Assembly: GCA_902619665.1 (NCBI GenBank)
Contig: CACNFB010000005.1
Location: 1-56,084, forward strand
DNA length: 56,084 bases
Reading direction: 5' to 3'
Origin: an uncultured Pelagibacteraceae bacterium
Lineage (GTDB): Bacteria > Pseudomonadota > Alphaproteobacteria > Pelagibacterales > Pelagibacteraceae
In this document: positions 27,820-38,661 of the stretch, piece by piece
How the letters are laid out: each line of letters begins with the position of its first letter
Position numbering within the stretch: position 1 is the stretch's first letter
Notes under the pieces: model-generated
The model's input: the letters and a program-made list of their open reading frames with translations, nothing else
The model's database searches: none
What the model was told of the DNA's origin: nothing
Program-made: the position numbers and the translations under genes

Positions 27820-28892
27820 AAATACTCACTATTTTTTTTAACTTCGTCTATACTATGTACCATACTTTCGTAAAAACCTGCTTTTGTAATTTTAACAAAT
27901 TTAGCTTTTTTATTTAGATGTTTTATTTGCTCAGCACCCAAATATCCCATTGAAGATTTAAGGCCTCCCACTAATTTGTTAATAGTTTTGCTCACGTCTC
28001 CTTTATATTTGATTAAACCCTCAACTCCCTCAGGTACATACTTAGATTTATCTTTTTGTTTTTTTTGAAAATATCTATCGGCAGAACCTTTGTTCATAGC
28101 TCCCACAGAGCCCATTCCTCTAAAAACTTTAAATAATTTACCTTTCTTTTTTATAATTTTTCCTGGTGCCTCAGAAGTGCCCGCAAGCATTGAGCCAACC
28201 ATTACTGCATCAGCTCCTGCTGCTAAAGCTTTTGCAATGTCACCAGAAAATTTAATACCACCGTCGGAAATCATTTTTACTTTTTTGTTTAGTCCCTTCT
28301 TAACATCTAATAACGCACTCAATTGTGGAACACCAATACCTGCAACTAGTCTTGTTGTACAAATTGAGCCAGGCCCAATACCAACTTTTATAATATCAAC
28401 TCCTAACTTACACAAAAATCTTGCCGCTTCTGCAGTAGCTATATTGCCTGCACATAAAGTAGTTTTTTTTGATTTAATTTTTCTAATTTTTAAAATTGTA
28501 TCTGCAACTTTTTGACTATGTCCATGAGCTGTATCTACTACAATTAAATCGATATTAAGTTTCAGAATATTCTTTATTCTATTTAATTCACTTTCATTGG
28601 TTCCAACAGCAGCTCCTACTATAAAACTTTTCGACTTTACTTTTTTTATTTCATTAATTTGTTTAGATATACTTAAATTTCTATGAATAACGCCTATCCC
28701 TCCTTGTTTTGCTAAAGCAATAGCCATCTTTGACTCTGTAACAGTATCCATCGCAGATGAAATAATTGGGATATCTAATTTTAATTGATTTGATAATATA
28801 GTTCTTGTTGATACATCAGATGGTAGGACTTTAGAATATTGCGGCGCTAACGTAACATCATCGAAGGTAAGTGCTTCTTTTATAGGATCCAT
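27816..28892 (-). CDS. guaB: IMP dehydrogenase lacking the CBS domains
   Basis: This enzyme oxidises IMP to XMP. The catalytic loop is clear: GIGPGSICTTRLVAG with Cys178. LTFDDVTLAPQYS at the start and SDGGIKFSGDIAKALAAGADAVMVGSMLAGT are diagnostic. The 358 residues compare with about 480-500 in most bacteria. The sequence runs directly from HRNLSISKQINEIKKVK into FIVGAAVG, so the roughly 120-residue regulatory CBS pair is missing cleanly while the barrel is complete. That should remove nucleotide control through the CBS module. The mobile flap (KGSADRYFQ) is present. Confidence 0.95.
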   Translation of the reverse strand: MDPIKEALTFDDVTLAPQYSKVLPSDVSTRTILSNQLKLDIPIISSAMDTVTESKMAIALAKQGGIGVIHRNLSISKQINEIKKVKSKSFIVGAAVGTNESELNRIKNILKLNIDLIVVDTAHGHSQKVADTILKIRKIKSKKTTLCAGNIATAEAARFLCKLGVDIIKVGIGPGSICTTRLVAGIGVPQLSALLDVKKGLNKKVKMISDGGIKFSGDIAKALAAGADAVMVGSMLAGTSEAPGKIIKKKGKLFKVFRGMGSVGAMNKGSADRYFQKKQKDKSKYVPEGVEGLIKYKGDVSKTINKLVGGLKSSMGYLGAEQIKHLNKKAKFVKITKAGFYESMVHSIDEVKKNSEYL

Positions 28893-28929
28893 AATAGTTT
28901 ATATATGATTCTATAAATTTTTAAAGCGT

Positions 28930-29541
28930 CTATCTAATTTTTTTACAAATAATGAAGCTTTCCTTAGAATCTTTACGACTAGATGGGGGTTTATAAATTT
29001 TGACTTCTTTGAAGTTTTTTTTACAATTTTCAACGATTTCATTAAAAGTGGATCCCATAAATATTTTTGAGATAAAAATGCCATTTTTTTTTAAATTTCT
29101 GACAGAAAATTCCATAGCATTAATACTCAATTCTCCAGTAGAAATTGCATCTAAATTCTTGTTGCCAGTAGTATTAACAGCCATATCAGATACTATAAGA
29201 TCTAATTTATCCTCAAAAAAATTAGATATTATTGTCTGATTTTTTTCATCTAAAAAATCTCCTATCAAGTGAGTTACGTTTTGGATTTTTTCAATATCTT
29301 TTAGGTCAATAGATAATATTTTTGAATTTTTAGACTTTTCAGATAAATATTGTGACCAACTTCCTGGAGCTGATCCTAAATCAACAACTTTAATTCCATT
29401 TCTTATAATTTTGAATTTATCATCAATCTCTTTAAGTTTATAAATTGCCCTAGATCTATAACCTTCTAGCTTTGATTTTCTTACGTAAATATCTTTTTTC
29501 TGCTTATTGATCCAATTTTTAGAAATTCTATTTTTTTTCAA
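28930..29541 (-). CDS. rlmE: 23S rRNA 2'-O-ribose U2552 methyltransferase (RlmE/FtsJ)
   Basis: This 203-residue SAM methyltransferase modifies the A-loop of 23S rRNA late in large-subunit assembly. It has the RlmE start YRSRAIYKLKEIDDKF, the SAM motif VVDLGSAPGSWSQYL, the catalytic Asp in IVSDMAVNTTG, Lys in FISKIFMG, and KPPSSRKDSKESFIIC at the end, giving the K-D-K-E set. It overlaps the glycosyltransferase gene by four bases. Confidence 0.93.
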   Translation of the reverse strand: MKKNRISKNWINKQKKDIYVRKSKLEGYRSRAIYKLKEIDDKFKIIRNGIKVVDLGSAPGSWSQYLSEKSKNSKILSIDLKDIEKIQNVTHLIGDFLDEKNQTIISNFFEDKLDLIVSDMAVNTTGNKNLDAISTGELSINAMEFSVRNLKKNGIFISKIFMGSTFNEIVENCKKNFKEVKIYKPPSSRKDSKESFIICKKIR

Positions 29542-30452
29542 TTTTTTTCAAACCTTAAACTTTTGTAAATAGTATTATCGTTAAGAGATTTAATTTCAAT
29601 TTTAATACTTTTATCTAATCTCATATCTTTTCCTTCTTTCCATATTCCCGCTGCCAGGTGCATAATTCCAATTTTATTATTAGGTAAATAAGGTTCAACA
29701 AATTCTCTTTTACTTTCATCAAATTTTGGCAATACATTACTTGCTATCCAATTACATCCTACTGGTAAAAACTCTGTATCAACGTTATCAACATAAACAC
29801 TTAGATTTATTGCTAGTCCTTCTGATCCAAATATTCTTCCGTGTTTTAAAGTTTCCTTAAGATTATTTTGCCAAATACTCCATACTGGGGAACTATTTTC
29901 TAAGGAGAATACTCCGATGTTTATGTGTGGTGCAAATGCAATTTTTCTAGCCTTTTGCATATTTATTTTTGATGATACGGCGTGTTTAAAATTTTGAGAT
30001 TTAATGATTGCAATTTTACCAAATAACCATTTGACTTTAGATAATACTCGATATCCTGGTCCAATTGATTGGGTAATACCTAATTTGCCTTTGTCACAAG
30101 CTTTAAAATAAAGTTCTACTGAACTCCAATCACTTACCCAGGCATCGCAATCTATCCATAGATACTTTTTATAATTAGGGAAATATTTAGGAAGAAAGGC
30201 CCTTGAAACTTGGCTTTTTAACCACTCCTTGCCTTTGACTTTTAAAGATGAAACTTCAATATCCCATTCTGCTTTTTTTATTTCATCAACTTTGTTTTTA
30301 ATTTTATCTATCTGATCCTGGTTTAGACCTGCATCAAGTACGCATATTGCGATATTTTTACTCTCTGGGAAACTTTTAATAGAATTGATTAATTCCTCTA
30401 GCAACTCAAAATATTTTTCATCCGCTAGAGAAACAATAGTATTTTCTTTCAT
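29538..30452 (-). CDS. Glycosyltransferase-like protein (GT-A fold, GT8-like)
   Basis: The 304-residue protein has a nucleotide-sugar-transferase layout. The N-terminus reads NTIVSLADEKYFELLEELI and a central DxD-type motif lies in YLWIDCDAWVSDW. Later come FGSEGLAINL and GIMHLAAGIWKEG. These features fit GT8-like enzymes. The acceptor is unknown. Its position between rlmE and the phosphatidylserine genes, with small overlaps at both ends, hints at envelope work but does not prove it. Confidence 0.65.
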   Translation of the reverse strand: MKENTIVSLADEKYFELLEELINSIKSFPESKNIAICVLDAGLNQDQIDKIKNKVDEIKKAEWDIEVSSLKVKGKEWLKSQVSRAFLPKYFPNYKKYLWIDCDAWVSDWSSVELYFKACDKGKLGITQSIGPGYRVLSKVKWLFGKIAIIKSQNFKHAVSSKINMQKARKIAFAPHINIGVFSLENSSPVWSIWQNNLKETLKHGRIFGSEGLAINLSVYVDNVDTEFLPVGCNWIASNVLPKFDESKREFVEPYLPNNKIGIMHLAAGIWKEGKDMRLDKSIKIEIKSLNDNTIYKSLRFEKN

Positions 30453-31249
30453 TAAAGAATATCTTCGTGTTCCTCGTTATCAATATTTTCGTTTACAAAT
30501 TTTTTATTTAGATTCTGAAAATGAAAAATACTTATAGGAATTAATGCTAAATATAATAAGCTAGATATTACAATTACGTTATAAGTATAGATTAGAAGTA
30601 ATCCAAAAAATAAAACAACACCAAAAAGAAGAAATATAGTTAGTCTTCTCGGCACTGCAATTTTCTTAAAAGAGTATGTCGGTAATTTACTTATTAATAA
30701 TAAAGAAATTAATATAAATAAAATTGGTACAAAATATGAATTGTCAATATTTAAAATTTGTATTTCACTTTTGCTATAAATTAATGGCATCAAGACTAAA
30801 ATACCTCCAGCAGGAGATGGAACCCCTTCAAAAAAGTTATCTTTCCATGAAGGTTGTGTTTCGGAATTTACATTAAATCTTGCAAGTCTTAACGCAACGC
30901 ATATTACATAAACTAAACAAATTAACCATCCAACTCTACCAAGAGTATTTAGTTGCCAAAAATACATTATAAAAGCTGGGGCAACTCCAAAACTTATGAC
31001 GTCTGTTAAAGAGTCTAATTCTTTTCCTACTTGAGAAGTTCCTTTTATCAATCTTGCTATTCTTCCATCTAAACCATCTATTAAACCTGCAACAATAATA
31101 CAAATGATTGCTAATCCAAATCTTTCATCAAATGCGAATTTTATAGATGTTAGACCTATACAAACACCTACTAATGTAAACATATTAGGCAGAATAGTTC
31201 TTGTTTTTTTGTTAGAAACTAATTTAAACTTTTTATTTGTTTCTTGCAT
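30452..31249 (-). CDS. pssA: CDP-diacylglycerol-serine O-phosphatidyltransferase
   Basis: This enzyme makes phosphatidylserine from CDP-diacylglycerol and serine. The CDP-alcohol phosphotransferase signature is present as DGLDGRIARLIKGTSQVGKELDSLTD (D-G-x2-A-R-x8-G-x3-D-x3-D pattern). About six to eight membrane helices follow. The 265-residue length fits the membrane-bound (Bacillus-type) form. The C-terminal tail is acidic (NENIDNEEHEDIL). It lies three bases after psd, so the two consecutive steps to phosphatidylethanolamine are encoded as a pair. Confidence 0.94.
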   Translation of the reverse strand: MQETNKKFKLVSNKKTRTILPNMFTLVGVCIGLTSIKFAFDERFGLAIICIIVAGLIDGLDGRIARLIKGTSQVGKELDSLTDVISFGVAPAFIMYFWQLNTLGRVGWLICLVYVICVALRLARFNVNSETQPSWKDNFFEGVPSPAGGILVLMPLIYSKSEIQILNIDNSYFVPILFILISLLLISKLPTYSFKKIAVPRRLTIFLLFGVVLFFGLLLIYTYNVIVISSLLYLALIPISIFHFQNLNKKFVNENIDNEEHEDIL

Positions 31250-31252
31250 TTG

Positions 31253-31900
31253 CTATCTTTTAGCTATTAATGTTTCACCTGCTATAGTTTTTTGATCCAC
31301 TTTTACAAGTGGTTTGTAATTTTCGAAATATAATTCTGCTCTACTTCCAAATCTTATCATTCCAATTCTTGAACCTTGGTCGAGCTTTTCACCTTTAGAT
31401 GTTTCAGTCACTATTCTTCTTGCAACTAATCCAGCAATCTGCACCACTACGATATCTTCTCCAAAACTATTTTTAATTTTATAATAATTTCTCTCATTAT
31501 CCTCGCTAGCTTTATCAAGCGAAGCATTCAGAAATTTTCCAGCAACATATAATATTTCGTCTATTTCTCCACTGCATGGGGTTCTATTAACATGACAATC
31601 AAAAACGTTCATAAAGATACTTACTTTGGTAAATTTTTTATTCTCTAAATTTAGCTCCTTTGGACCGTTAGTTTCCATAACTTGCAGAACAACTCCATCT
31701 GCAGGACTAACTAAATAATCCTCATCATTAATTGAAATTCTGTCTGGATCTCTAAAAAAATAATATACCCAAACAGTAAGAACTATTCCGATTAATCCAA
31801 GAAAACCATTTATTAGATAAAGGACAAGCGTTGCTAAGCCAAAAATTACTAAAAATTTATAGCCTTCGTTGTGTAATTTAGGAAATATTTTATCAAACAT
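31253..31900 (-). CDS. psd: Phosphatidylserine decarboxylase
   Basis: This enzyme makes phosphatidylethanolamine. The 215-residue protein is the short form. It has an N-terminal membrane helix pair (residues about 15-48), then DYLVSPADGVVLQV, FMNVFDCHVNRTPCSGEI, and the self-cleavage site FGSR with Ser186, which becomes the pyruvoyl group. It heads the - strand run psd-pssA-glycosyltransferase-rlmE, and 77 bases separate it from the divergent icd gene. Confidence 0.95.
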   Translation of the reverse strand: MFDKIFPKLHNEGYKFLVIFGLATLVLYLINGFLGLIGIVLTVWVYYFFRDPDRISINDEDYLVSPADGVVLQVMETNGPKELNLENKKFTKVSIFMNVFDCHVNRTPCSGEIDEILYVAGKFLNASLDKASEDNERNYYKIKNSFGEDIVVVQIAGLVARRIVTETSKGEKLDQGSRIGMIRFGSRAELYFENYKPLVKVDQKTIAGETLIAKR

Positions 31901-31911
31901 AATACTTTTTT

Positions 31912-31941
31912 TTGCTAATTTCTGATTAATATGTATATAAA
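31912..31941 (+). promoter_or_regulatory. Possible icd promoter
   Basis: TTGCTA (31912-31917) and TATAAA (31936-31941) are spaced by 18 bases on the + strand, about 37 bases before the icd start and inside the psd/icd divergent gap. The -10 match is good (five of six) and the -35 fair. AT-rich background makes chance matches common. Confidence 0.4.
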
Positions 31942-31977
31942 AAGCAAAAATTCAATTAATAAGATTTATAAGTAAAT

Positions 31978-33192
31978 ATGAGCAAAATTAAGGTCAAAAA
32001 CCCAGTAGTAGAGTTGGATGGCGATGAAATGACAAGGGTTATATGGGAATTTATCAAGAAGAAATTGATCCTTCCATATCTGGACCTTGGAATTGAATAT
32101 TACGATCTTGGGATGAAGAGCAGAGATGATACCTCAGACCAAATTACAATTGATTGTGCTAATGCGATTAAAAAAAATGGGGTTGGGATTAAATGCGCAA
32201 CAATCACTCCAGATGAAGCTCGAGTAAAAGAATTCAACTTAAAAAAAATGTGGAGATCTCCCAATGGAACAATAAGAAATATCATTGGAGGGACTGTATT
32301 CAGAGAACCGATAATTTGTAAAAATGTTCCTAGATTAGTTCCATCATGGACAGATCCGGTTATTATAGGAAGACATGCTTTTGGTGATCAGTACAGAGCA
32401 ACAGATTTCAAGGTTCCTGGTAAAGGAAAATTAGAGGTAAAATGGACATCAGAAGATGGAAAAGATAATAAAAGTTATGAGGTGTTTAATTTTCCTGGAC
32501 CTGGAGTTGCGCTTTCAATGTATAATTTAGATAAATCAATCGAAGACTTTGCAAGATCATGTTTTAATTATGGGTTAATAAAAAAATGGCCTGTTTATTT
32601 ATCTACAAAGAATACTATTTTAAAAACTTACGATGGAAGATTTAAAGATATATTCCATGCAGTATTTGAAAAAGAATTCAAGTCTGATTTTGATAAACAT
32701 AATTTAACTTATGAACATAGACTTATTGATGATATGGTAGCGTGTGCAATGAAGTGGAGTGGTAAGTATATATGGGCATGTAAAAATTATGATGGGGATG
32801 TTCAATCAGATACTGTGGCACAAGGCTATGGTTCATTAGGATTGATGACAAGTGTGTTGTTGGCCCCAGATGGAAGAACAATGGAGGCAGAAGCGGCACA
32901 CGGGACTGTGACGAGACATTACAGAATGCACCAACAAGGAAAAGAAACTTCAACCAATCCTATTGCTTCAATATTTGCTTGGACAAGGGGTCTCGCTCAT
33001 AGAGGAAAATTAGACTCAAATGATGAGTTAATTAAATTTTCTAAAACTTTAGAAGATGTATGCATTAATTGTGTTGAAACCGGTTCAATGACAAAAGATC
33101 TAGCAATCTTAATTGATAAAAATCAAAAGTATTTAAGCACAAATCAATTTTTAGATGCTATTGATGGAAATCTTAAAAAGAAATTAAACTAA
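31978..33192 (+). CDS. icd: NADP-dependent isocitrate dehydrogenase (eukaryote-type)
   Basis: This TCA-cycle enzyme converts isocitrate to 2-oxoglutarate. The 404-residue sequence is of the homodimeric type seen in alphaproteobacteria and mitochondria rather than the E. coli type. It begins [18 protein letters not shown] and continues with [27 protein letters not shown] and [14 protein letters not shown]. The late cofactor segment is [12 protein letters not shown]. It stands alone on the + strand and its stop overlaps the convergent pilY1 stop by four bases. Confidence 0.96.
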   Translation: MSKIKVKNPVVELDGDEMTRVIWEFIKKKLILPYLDLGIEYYDLGMKSRDDTSDQITIDCANAIKKNGVGIKCATITPDEARVKEFNLKKMWRSPNGTIRNIIGGTVFREPIICKNVPRLVPSWTDPVIIGRHAFGDQYRATDFKVPGKGKLEVKWTSEDGKDNKSYEVFNFPGPGVALSMYNLDKSIEDFARSCFNYGLIKKWPVYLSTKNTILKTYDGRFKDIFHAVFEKEFKSDFDKHNLTYEHRLIDDMVACAMKWSGKYIWACKNYDGDVQSDTVAQGYGSLGLMTSVLLAPDGRTMEAEAAHGTVTRHYRMHQQGKETSTNPIASIFAWTRGLAHRGKLDSNDELIKFSKTLEDVCINCVETGSMTKDLAILIDKNQKYLSTNQFLDAIDGNLKKKLN

Positions 33193-36100
33193 AAACTACT
33201 ATCTCTCCAGCCACCTTTATTTTGCATAATTTCACCAGGGATTGATAATATTGAGAATAATGTATCTGCATCCCCTGTTGGACCAGCAACGTTTGCAAAT
33301 AGTTTATCAGCAAATATTACCAACTCAGATAAAATACCTTTTCTTACAAATGCGCATGCATTTGCTCCTGGATTATTAACGTCAGCTGGTGCTGAAGGTA
33401 ATTTTAATTTTGCCGAATTATTATAACCACACTCATCATCCGATACACAAATAAATGCAGATCCTTGAGCACATCTATCTACACCGCTGTCTGGTGGTTG
33501 GTAAATAGGAAAATATACTTGGCCTTTGAATAAAGTTGGTGACGCAGATGCTTTTCTAAATGTTTTAGGCAAATAAAAATTATTACTTTCATCCTGACCT
33601 AATTTAATTACCCAAGCCTGCTTACCTTCAATACATTTTGAAAAATCAGTTGCACCAGTTACATTTTTACAATGAGCAGCATTGTCAATACCGGGTGCAG
33701 CATTAGCACCTTGGTGAGCTAATTGGAAAAATGTTGTATTATCACCTCTTGGAACTTTACCACCTCCACCAAGATTTAAATGTTTAAAATACGGATAATC
33801 AGGGTCAGTTATTCCATACATAATATTATCCATATTTGGTTCTCTACCACCAAGATCTGTGAAATTTCCTGTGGCTCCAAATAACATTAATTGATTTGTA
33901 TTCACTCCTATTCCTGCATCCATTGCAAAATATGAGTAACGTGCATTATCTGTATTCGCATCTAATCTAAACAATGTTGTTTGATCGAAAAGTGCTGCAG
34001 AATTTCTTGTGGAATTTGTTAAATTTATCTTAGTAATTTTACCCTCTAAATCGTTTATATATACAAGGGCTCCTCTCCATGGAATACCAAAAGCAGTGTC
34101 AGGAGTAATAACAACTGGAGCTGCGGGGATTGCATTAACTATATCACTTCCGTTTTCAGTAGCAGTCTTAGTACCTCCGACCATTATACCATCTGGTGTT
34201 GTGTCAACAATTGTAATTGGACCTCCATTTTCTTCAGCAGCATAAATTCTTCCAGGTTTATCTCTTTCATCTAAATGTAGATCTACTAAAAATATAGCAG
34301 AGCCTGCACAAGTATCATTTTTACTCATTCCTCCGCCCATAATTGCAACATATCTGTCCTCATTAATACCACCCCCATCTACTGAAGGTATTCTGACTAT
34401 TCTTGGTGTAGACCATGTCTCACCTAATTGTGAATAATCATATTCAGTTGGAAGACCTGTTGCACCTTTGCAAGATGTAGAAATACTAAACTGATTTGTC
34501 TCTTTGTCTGCTCCTGCTACGTGTGCAATTCTATTAGCATTAATGGTTAATTTTCGATCAAATTTTACTTTTAATAGACCACCCGACATTCTTGCATCTG
34601 CAATACCTAGAGGTGTCATCAAGCCTGTTACGTTGTCTCTTTGTTGTGCGCTTAAAACACCGTCATCAATTTTTGTATTATCATCAACATCTAATGTGAT
34701 ATTAGCAAAATGAAAGGTGTCACTCGTGTAACAAGAGCTTGTACCTTCATCTCTATATGCTGGATCAGCAGCAGTTAAATCATCACTATCTACACATGCT
34801 GCAATTGCATCTTGTTCTACACAATCAACTACAGCATCATCAAGACTATTGCATACTTCATTACCATCTGCATCTTTATCTGCATCTCTTGCCGTCTGAT
34901 AATTTGCATATGCTTTAATACCTTCTTCCGATTGAAGAAAAGATGAAAAGCCTGAATTATAAGGTTCTTCTGTTATATTTCCCTCGTAATCAGCTATTAG
35001 AATTTTTTTATTTATTTGATCGTTAAAAATAGAAAACATATGAATAGGGCCGCTACTATCTTCAATAATTGGATTAGTAATATCAAGAACAGAGAAGCCT
35101 GCACCACCTCTTCCATAAGGGACAAACAATATTGTTCGCCACTGTTTGCCTGTCTCATTACCTAGTGCATCGTAGCCTTCAATTAATGCATCATGAACAA
35201 CTGGAGAACCATCAACACCAAATACTGGGTTTGTACCACCAGCGGGAGCTGTAATTGCAATTGGTTTTCCATCAGCATCCAACTTTGGATTTCCATCAGC
35301 ATCTAACACATAAGATATTACAGCATCAATATTACCATCATATCCTTTATTAATAACTTGAGGTAGTAATGCTGCAATAAAAGGTGGAATGAAACCCCAT
35401 TCTTCTTCTCCAGTCTCTGCATTAATTGCATGGAGTACTCCACTGTTAGAGCCAGCGTAAATTATATTCCTTCTTTGTGAATGTTTTGACATGAAGCCCT
35501 GATAATTATTTGTACTTCTATGATAGGCCTCTTCATTTCTATTTGAAAAATCTAAACTTGCATCTGGAGGACCTACTTCAATTAATTGAGAGTGATAAAT
35601 ATCACCCATTACATGTTTTCTTAACTCTTCAATGTCGCAATCTCCATCATAATCAAAATAATCATTACCTTTCATAAATTTTATTAATCCTTCAATGTCA
35701 TCAGCATTGCCATTTGGGCCAACATGTTTTTTGCCTGTATCTCTTGTTGCACAATAGGATGATGAATTATGGTAATCAGGAACGGTATATCCAAGCATAT
35801 CAAATAAATCTGTTGCTATAATGCTGGAATTTCCAACATTAAAATTATCCCAATTTCCAAAATATGATGCCCCTGGTATCGCTGACCACAAGTGTCTCTC
35901 ATCTTTTGCATCACCTGCTCTAGATTGGCCTCTAACTTTTACTGCAGCACTCCAATTTCCGTGTGCGTTAGGCTCAGTGGTTTCGTGTTCTACTGTTCCA
36001 TCTGAATTAAGTTTTTTTCTTAAAATTGTACCTTTCCATTCTCCAAACTGTTCGTAAGCAAATTGTGCTTGATACAGTGAACCACCCTCTTGAATGGTTG

Positions 36101-38069
36101 CTGTAATAGATGGGGCGGTAAATGCAAGTTTGTCTGCAATAATTTGTCTAATTTTACTCGTTAGTTCAGATTTTAACTCTTCAGGAGTATTTGCAATTAT
36201 TACTTCCTCACAGTCTTTGTCCCCAAGCGTTTCACAGGAACCTGCTCTTGCAAATGTTTTAAACATACTCATGGATTTACCTCTTATTCCTCCACCGTAA
36301 GCAACATATAAAGATTTAATACCTTTCTTTCTTAATTCCTCCATTCGGCCTATAGATTTACCTTTACTAGCATGGCCAATATTAACTCCATCAACTGCCT
36401 TACCAATACCAGTATTTGTCATTGCACCATCTCCAATTACAATCACGTAATTTAATTGGCATAAAGAATCCTCATCAAACACTAAACCTCCTGCTTTAGG
36501 ATCGTTGAAGTATTTAGTAGCTATGTCCGAGAATGCTTGCGAGTCTGTTCCCCAAGCAAGACCCATAGGTTCTAAAACTCTCATGATTTGACTAGCTCCT
36601 TTAGAGCTTATTCCAACGTTTAAGCAAGAGTCTGTATTACACAAAACACTTGTTCCTGCAGGGTGTTCGCCCTTCCAGCCATCATAATAGGTACACTTAT
36701 CATTTCTATGACAATAAGCTCCACCATTTTTAGAGTTTTTGCCTAAACCGCTCCTACCTGCGTTCCAGTGACCAAATCCAAAATGTGCACCAGTTGTCAG
36801 AGTTGTATCGTTTACAATAGCATTAATTGCATCTTTTACTCCGTCCCATCTTCTTACTCTTGGACCTCCCATTTGTTGAAGCCACGATGTATCTCTGTTA
36901 GCAACAGTGAAATTAGTTTCATTAAATTCGTCTACATATCCTCTAGTGGTTGCTGTTAGTATTCTATTTCTTTCTGCATCTACATGTATTCCCCAAACTC
37001 TTGAAAATCGAACATCATCTGCTGCTGTATCTCCAGAGGTCCCTTTATTTGATATAACTGAATTTACTCCAGAACCAATACTTGCACGTACAACGCAATC
37101 AGTATCTGAAGTAAACTCTAATTTTTGTATTGCATGATTAATGTGCGAGCCAATATAAAGAATATTGCTATCATCAGGAGAAACGGCAATAGTCGTTGCA
37201 TGCATGACATCATTACTTAAATCTGGATTGTTAACTTTTGTACAGGTTCTATTTGGCATAGTTATTGAAGCTAAAGGAGTTGGGCTTGCTAAATCCAAAT
37301 TAAATCCCCTAACATTTCCATCTCTATAATCTGTCATATAAACCATAGTACCTTCATTATTAACTGATAATCTTCCCATAGTTCTTAAAGTATTTCTCCC
37401 CCTAAATTCTTGATTGGTACATGCCATCGTCGAAAGGTTGCAAACTTTAAAAAAGCCACCTCTTCTCCAAGGACCACCCAAAAACATATAATATGTGCCC
37501 CCAATTTCTTTAATATCAAGATCATGAATTCTGGCTCGTTGTGACTGAGCACGTAAAGCGAATAAACATTCTGTTCCATCCTCAGTAAAACCAAAGACCA
37601 TATCTCTGTCGTGTCTTTCTAGGGCATTAAAGAAAAACATATTTTTATTTGAAATATTTTTACCTGAAAATCCTTCTACAAAACGTAATCCTCTATTTCT
37701 TCTTACATTTCTTCTTACTGTGGACCTGGTAGTGTCATAAACATTAGCGCATCCAGCTGCAGGAGTTACTCGAATTGGTGTAAAGTCAGTATCTCTTTTA
37801 CCAGCTGAAGTATATCTAACTATACCAACAGCTCTTCTGCCACTTTGATTAATTAATATGTTTCCATTTGAGTCATAAACTGCTTTTGGAGCTGCGCCTA
37901 ACCCATCAGAACCAATCCATGATTGCATACTCGCAGAACTATCAACCAAAAATAAAATATTTGCTGCAACATCACCATCTCCTGCTCCTGGTGGCACAGG
38001 TTTTGAATAAGTAATATTATTATTGTTGATTAATAAAAAAATTATCGGTATTAATTTTAAATATTTCAT
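33189..38069 (-). CDS. pilY1: PilY1-like pilus tip adhesin with VWA domain and beta-propeller
   Basis: This 1626-residue exported protein belongs to the type IV pilus tip. I chose the ATG at 38069, which gives a clean signal peptide (1-22). An ATG at 38087 is also possible. The VWA metal site DSSAS lies at residues 43-47. The rest of the VWA fold resumes only near residue 405 ([14 protein letters not shown], later [10 protein letters not shown]) and runs to about 645. Residues of about 105-400 look like beta-propeller repeats ([15 protein letters not shown]). The C-terminal PilY1 propeller starts near 870 ([20 protein letters not shown]), with a Ca-binding-type loop [13 protein letters not shown] at 923-935. 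PilY1 controls pilus extension and adhesion. There are many Cys residues, which suits a periplasmic or surface protein. Confidence 0.9.
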   Translation of the reverse strand: MKYLKLIPIIFLLINNNNITYSKPVPPGAGDGDVAANILFLVDSSASMQSWIGSDGLGAAPKAVYDSNGNILINQSGRRAVGIVRYTSAGKRDTDFTPIRVTPAAGCANVYDTTRSTVRRNVRRNRGLRFVEGFSGKNISNKNMFFFNALERHDRDMVFGFTEDGTECLFALRAQSQRARIHDLDIKEIGGTYYMFLGGPWRRGGFFKVCNLSTMACTNQEFRGRNTLRTMGRLSVNNEGTMVYMTDYRDGNVRGFNLDLASPTPLASITMPNRTCTKVNNPDLSNDVMHATTIAVSPDDSNILYIGSHINHAIQKLEFTSDTDCVVRASIGSGVNSVISNKGTSGDTAADDVRFSRVWGIHVDAERNRILTATTRGYVDEFNETNFTVANRDTSWLQQMGGPRVRRWDGVKDAINAIVNDTTLTTGAHFGFGHWNAGRSGLGKNSKNGGAYCHRNDKCTYYDGWKGEHPAGTSVLCNTDSCLNVGISSKGASQIMRVLEPMGLAWGTDSQAFSDIATKYFNDPKAGGLVFDEDSLCQLNYVIVIGDGAMTNTGIGKAVDGVNIGHASKGKSIGRMEELRKKGIKSLYVAYGGGIRGKSMSMFKTFARAGSCETLGDKDCEEVIIANTPEELKSELTSKIRQIIADKLAFTAPSITATIQEGGSLYQAQFAYEQFGEWKGTILRKKLNSDGTVEHETTEPNAHGNWSAAVKVRGQSRAGDAKDERHLWSAIPGASYFGNWDNFNVGNSSIIATDLFDMLGYTVPDYHNSSSYCATRDTGKKHVGPNGNADDIEGLIKFMKGNDYFDYDGDCDIEELRKHVMGDIYHSQLIEVGPPDASLDFSNRNEEAYHRSTNNYQGFMSKHSQRRNIIYAGSNSGVLHAINAETGEEEWGFIPPFIAALLPQVINKGYDGNIDAVISYVLDADGNPKLDADGKPIAITAPAGGTNPVFGVDGSPVVHDALIEGYDALGNETGKQWRTILFVPYGRGGAGFSVLDITNPIIEDSSGPIHMFSIFNDQINKKILIADYEGNITEEPYNSGFSSFLQSEEGIKAYANYQTARDADKDADGNEVCNSLDDAVVDCVEQDAIAACVDSDDLTAADPAYRDEGTSSCYTSDTFHFANITLDVDDNTKIDDGVLSAQQRDNVTGLMTPLGIADARMSGGLLKVKFDRKLTINANRIAHVAGADKETNQFSISTSCKGATGLPTEYDYSQLGETWSTPRIVRIPSVDGGGINEDRYVAIMGGGMSKNDTCAGSAIFLVDLHLDERDKPGRIYAAEENGGPITIVDTTPDGIMVGGTKTATENGSDIVNAIPAAPVVITPDTAFGIPWRGALVYINDLEGKITKINLTNSTRNSAALFDQTTLFRLDANTDNARYSYFAMDAGIGVNTNQLMLFGATGNFTDLGGREPNMDNIMYGITDPDYPYFKHLNLGGGGKVPRGDNTTFFQLAHQGANAAPGIDNAAHCKNVTGATDFSKCIEGKQAWVIKLGQDESNNFYLPKTFRKASASPTLFKGQVYFPIYQPPDSGVDRCAQGSAFICVSDDECGYNNSAKLKLPSAPADVNNPGANACAFVRKGILSELVIFADKLFANVAGPTGDADTLFSILSIPGEIMQNKGGWRDSSF

Positions 38070-38073
38070 TAGT

Positions 38074-38661
38074 TTATCCAGTTGCATTCATCACCCTTTC
38101 ACCTACGGTAAAATCCAACATCTCGGGGCTTGTTATTTCTAAATATTCAATTGTTTCGTTTGCAATTTTCGTTTTACCATAAAAGATGAGTAATTCTCCT
38201 ATGCTTAAATTTTTATAGCCTGTCCAATTATTACTCTTAGTTTCACTTCCTGGGTCTGATATAAAATTTTTTACAAATTCATAAATTTCATTTTGACTAT
38301 TATTGTGTGAGTTTACTAAATTTATCCCTGCAATTTTAGAGTTATAAACTATAACTTCTAAATCTGCATTCTCAAGTGATGAGCCCTCACAATAATCTTG
38401 GGCATAATCTTGATATTTTGCTGAAAATTCATCTCCATAAATATCTGTACTATATGCATCTATAAATTCAAATGTAGAAACCGCGCTACTAACATTTGAT
38501 CCAATTGGGACATTTAGAAGCTGACACGCAAAGGACTTGTTAAAGATAAATAATAATAAAATAATATAAAAATATATTTTTTTCACAGATATAAATTTAA
38601 ATAATTGAGAAAATTTTTCAACACAGTTAATAAATAATTTATGTCCAATTTGACCAAGCAT
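38074..38661 (-). CDS. Secreted protein of unknown function in the pilus operon
   Basis: It lies between pilX and pilY1 with no spacer on one side and four bases on the other, so it is co-transcribed. The ATG at 38661 gives an unusually long n-region. A GTG at 38586 would give a textbook signal peptide (KKIYFYIILLLFIFNKSFA) and a 170-residue protein, and I think that start is more likely. The mature part is acidic and begins CQLLNVPIGSNVSSAVSTFEF. I do not recognise a family. Its place suggests a pilus tip or assembly accessory. Confidence 0.65.
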   Translation of the reverse strand: MLGQIGHKLFINCVEKFSQLFKFISVKKIYFYIILLLFIFNKSFACQLLNVPIGSNVSSAVSTFEFIDAYSTDIYGDEFSAKYQDYAQDYCEGSSLENADLEVIVYNSKIAGINLVNSHNNSQNEIYEFVKNFISDPGSETKSNNWTGYKNLSIGELLIFYGKTKIANETIEYLEITSPEMLDFTVGERVMNATG

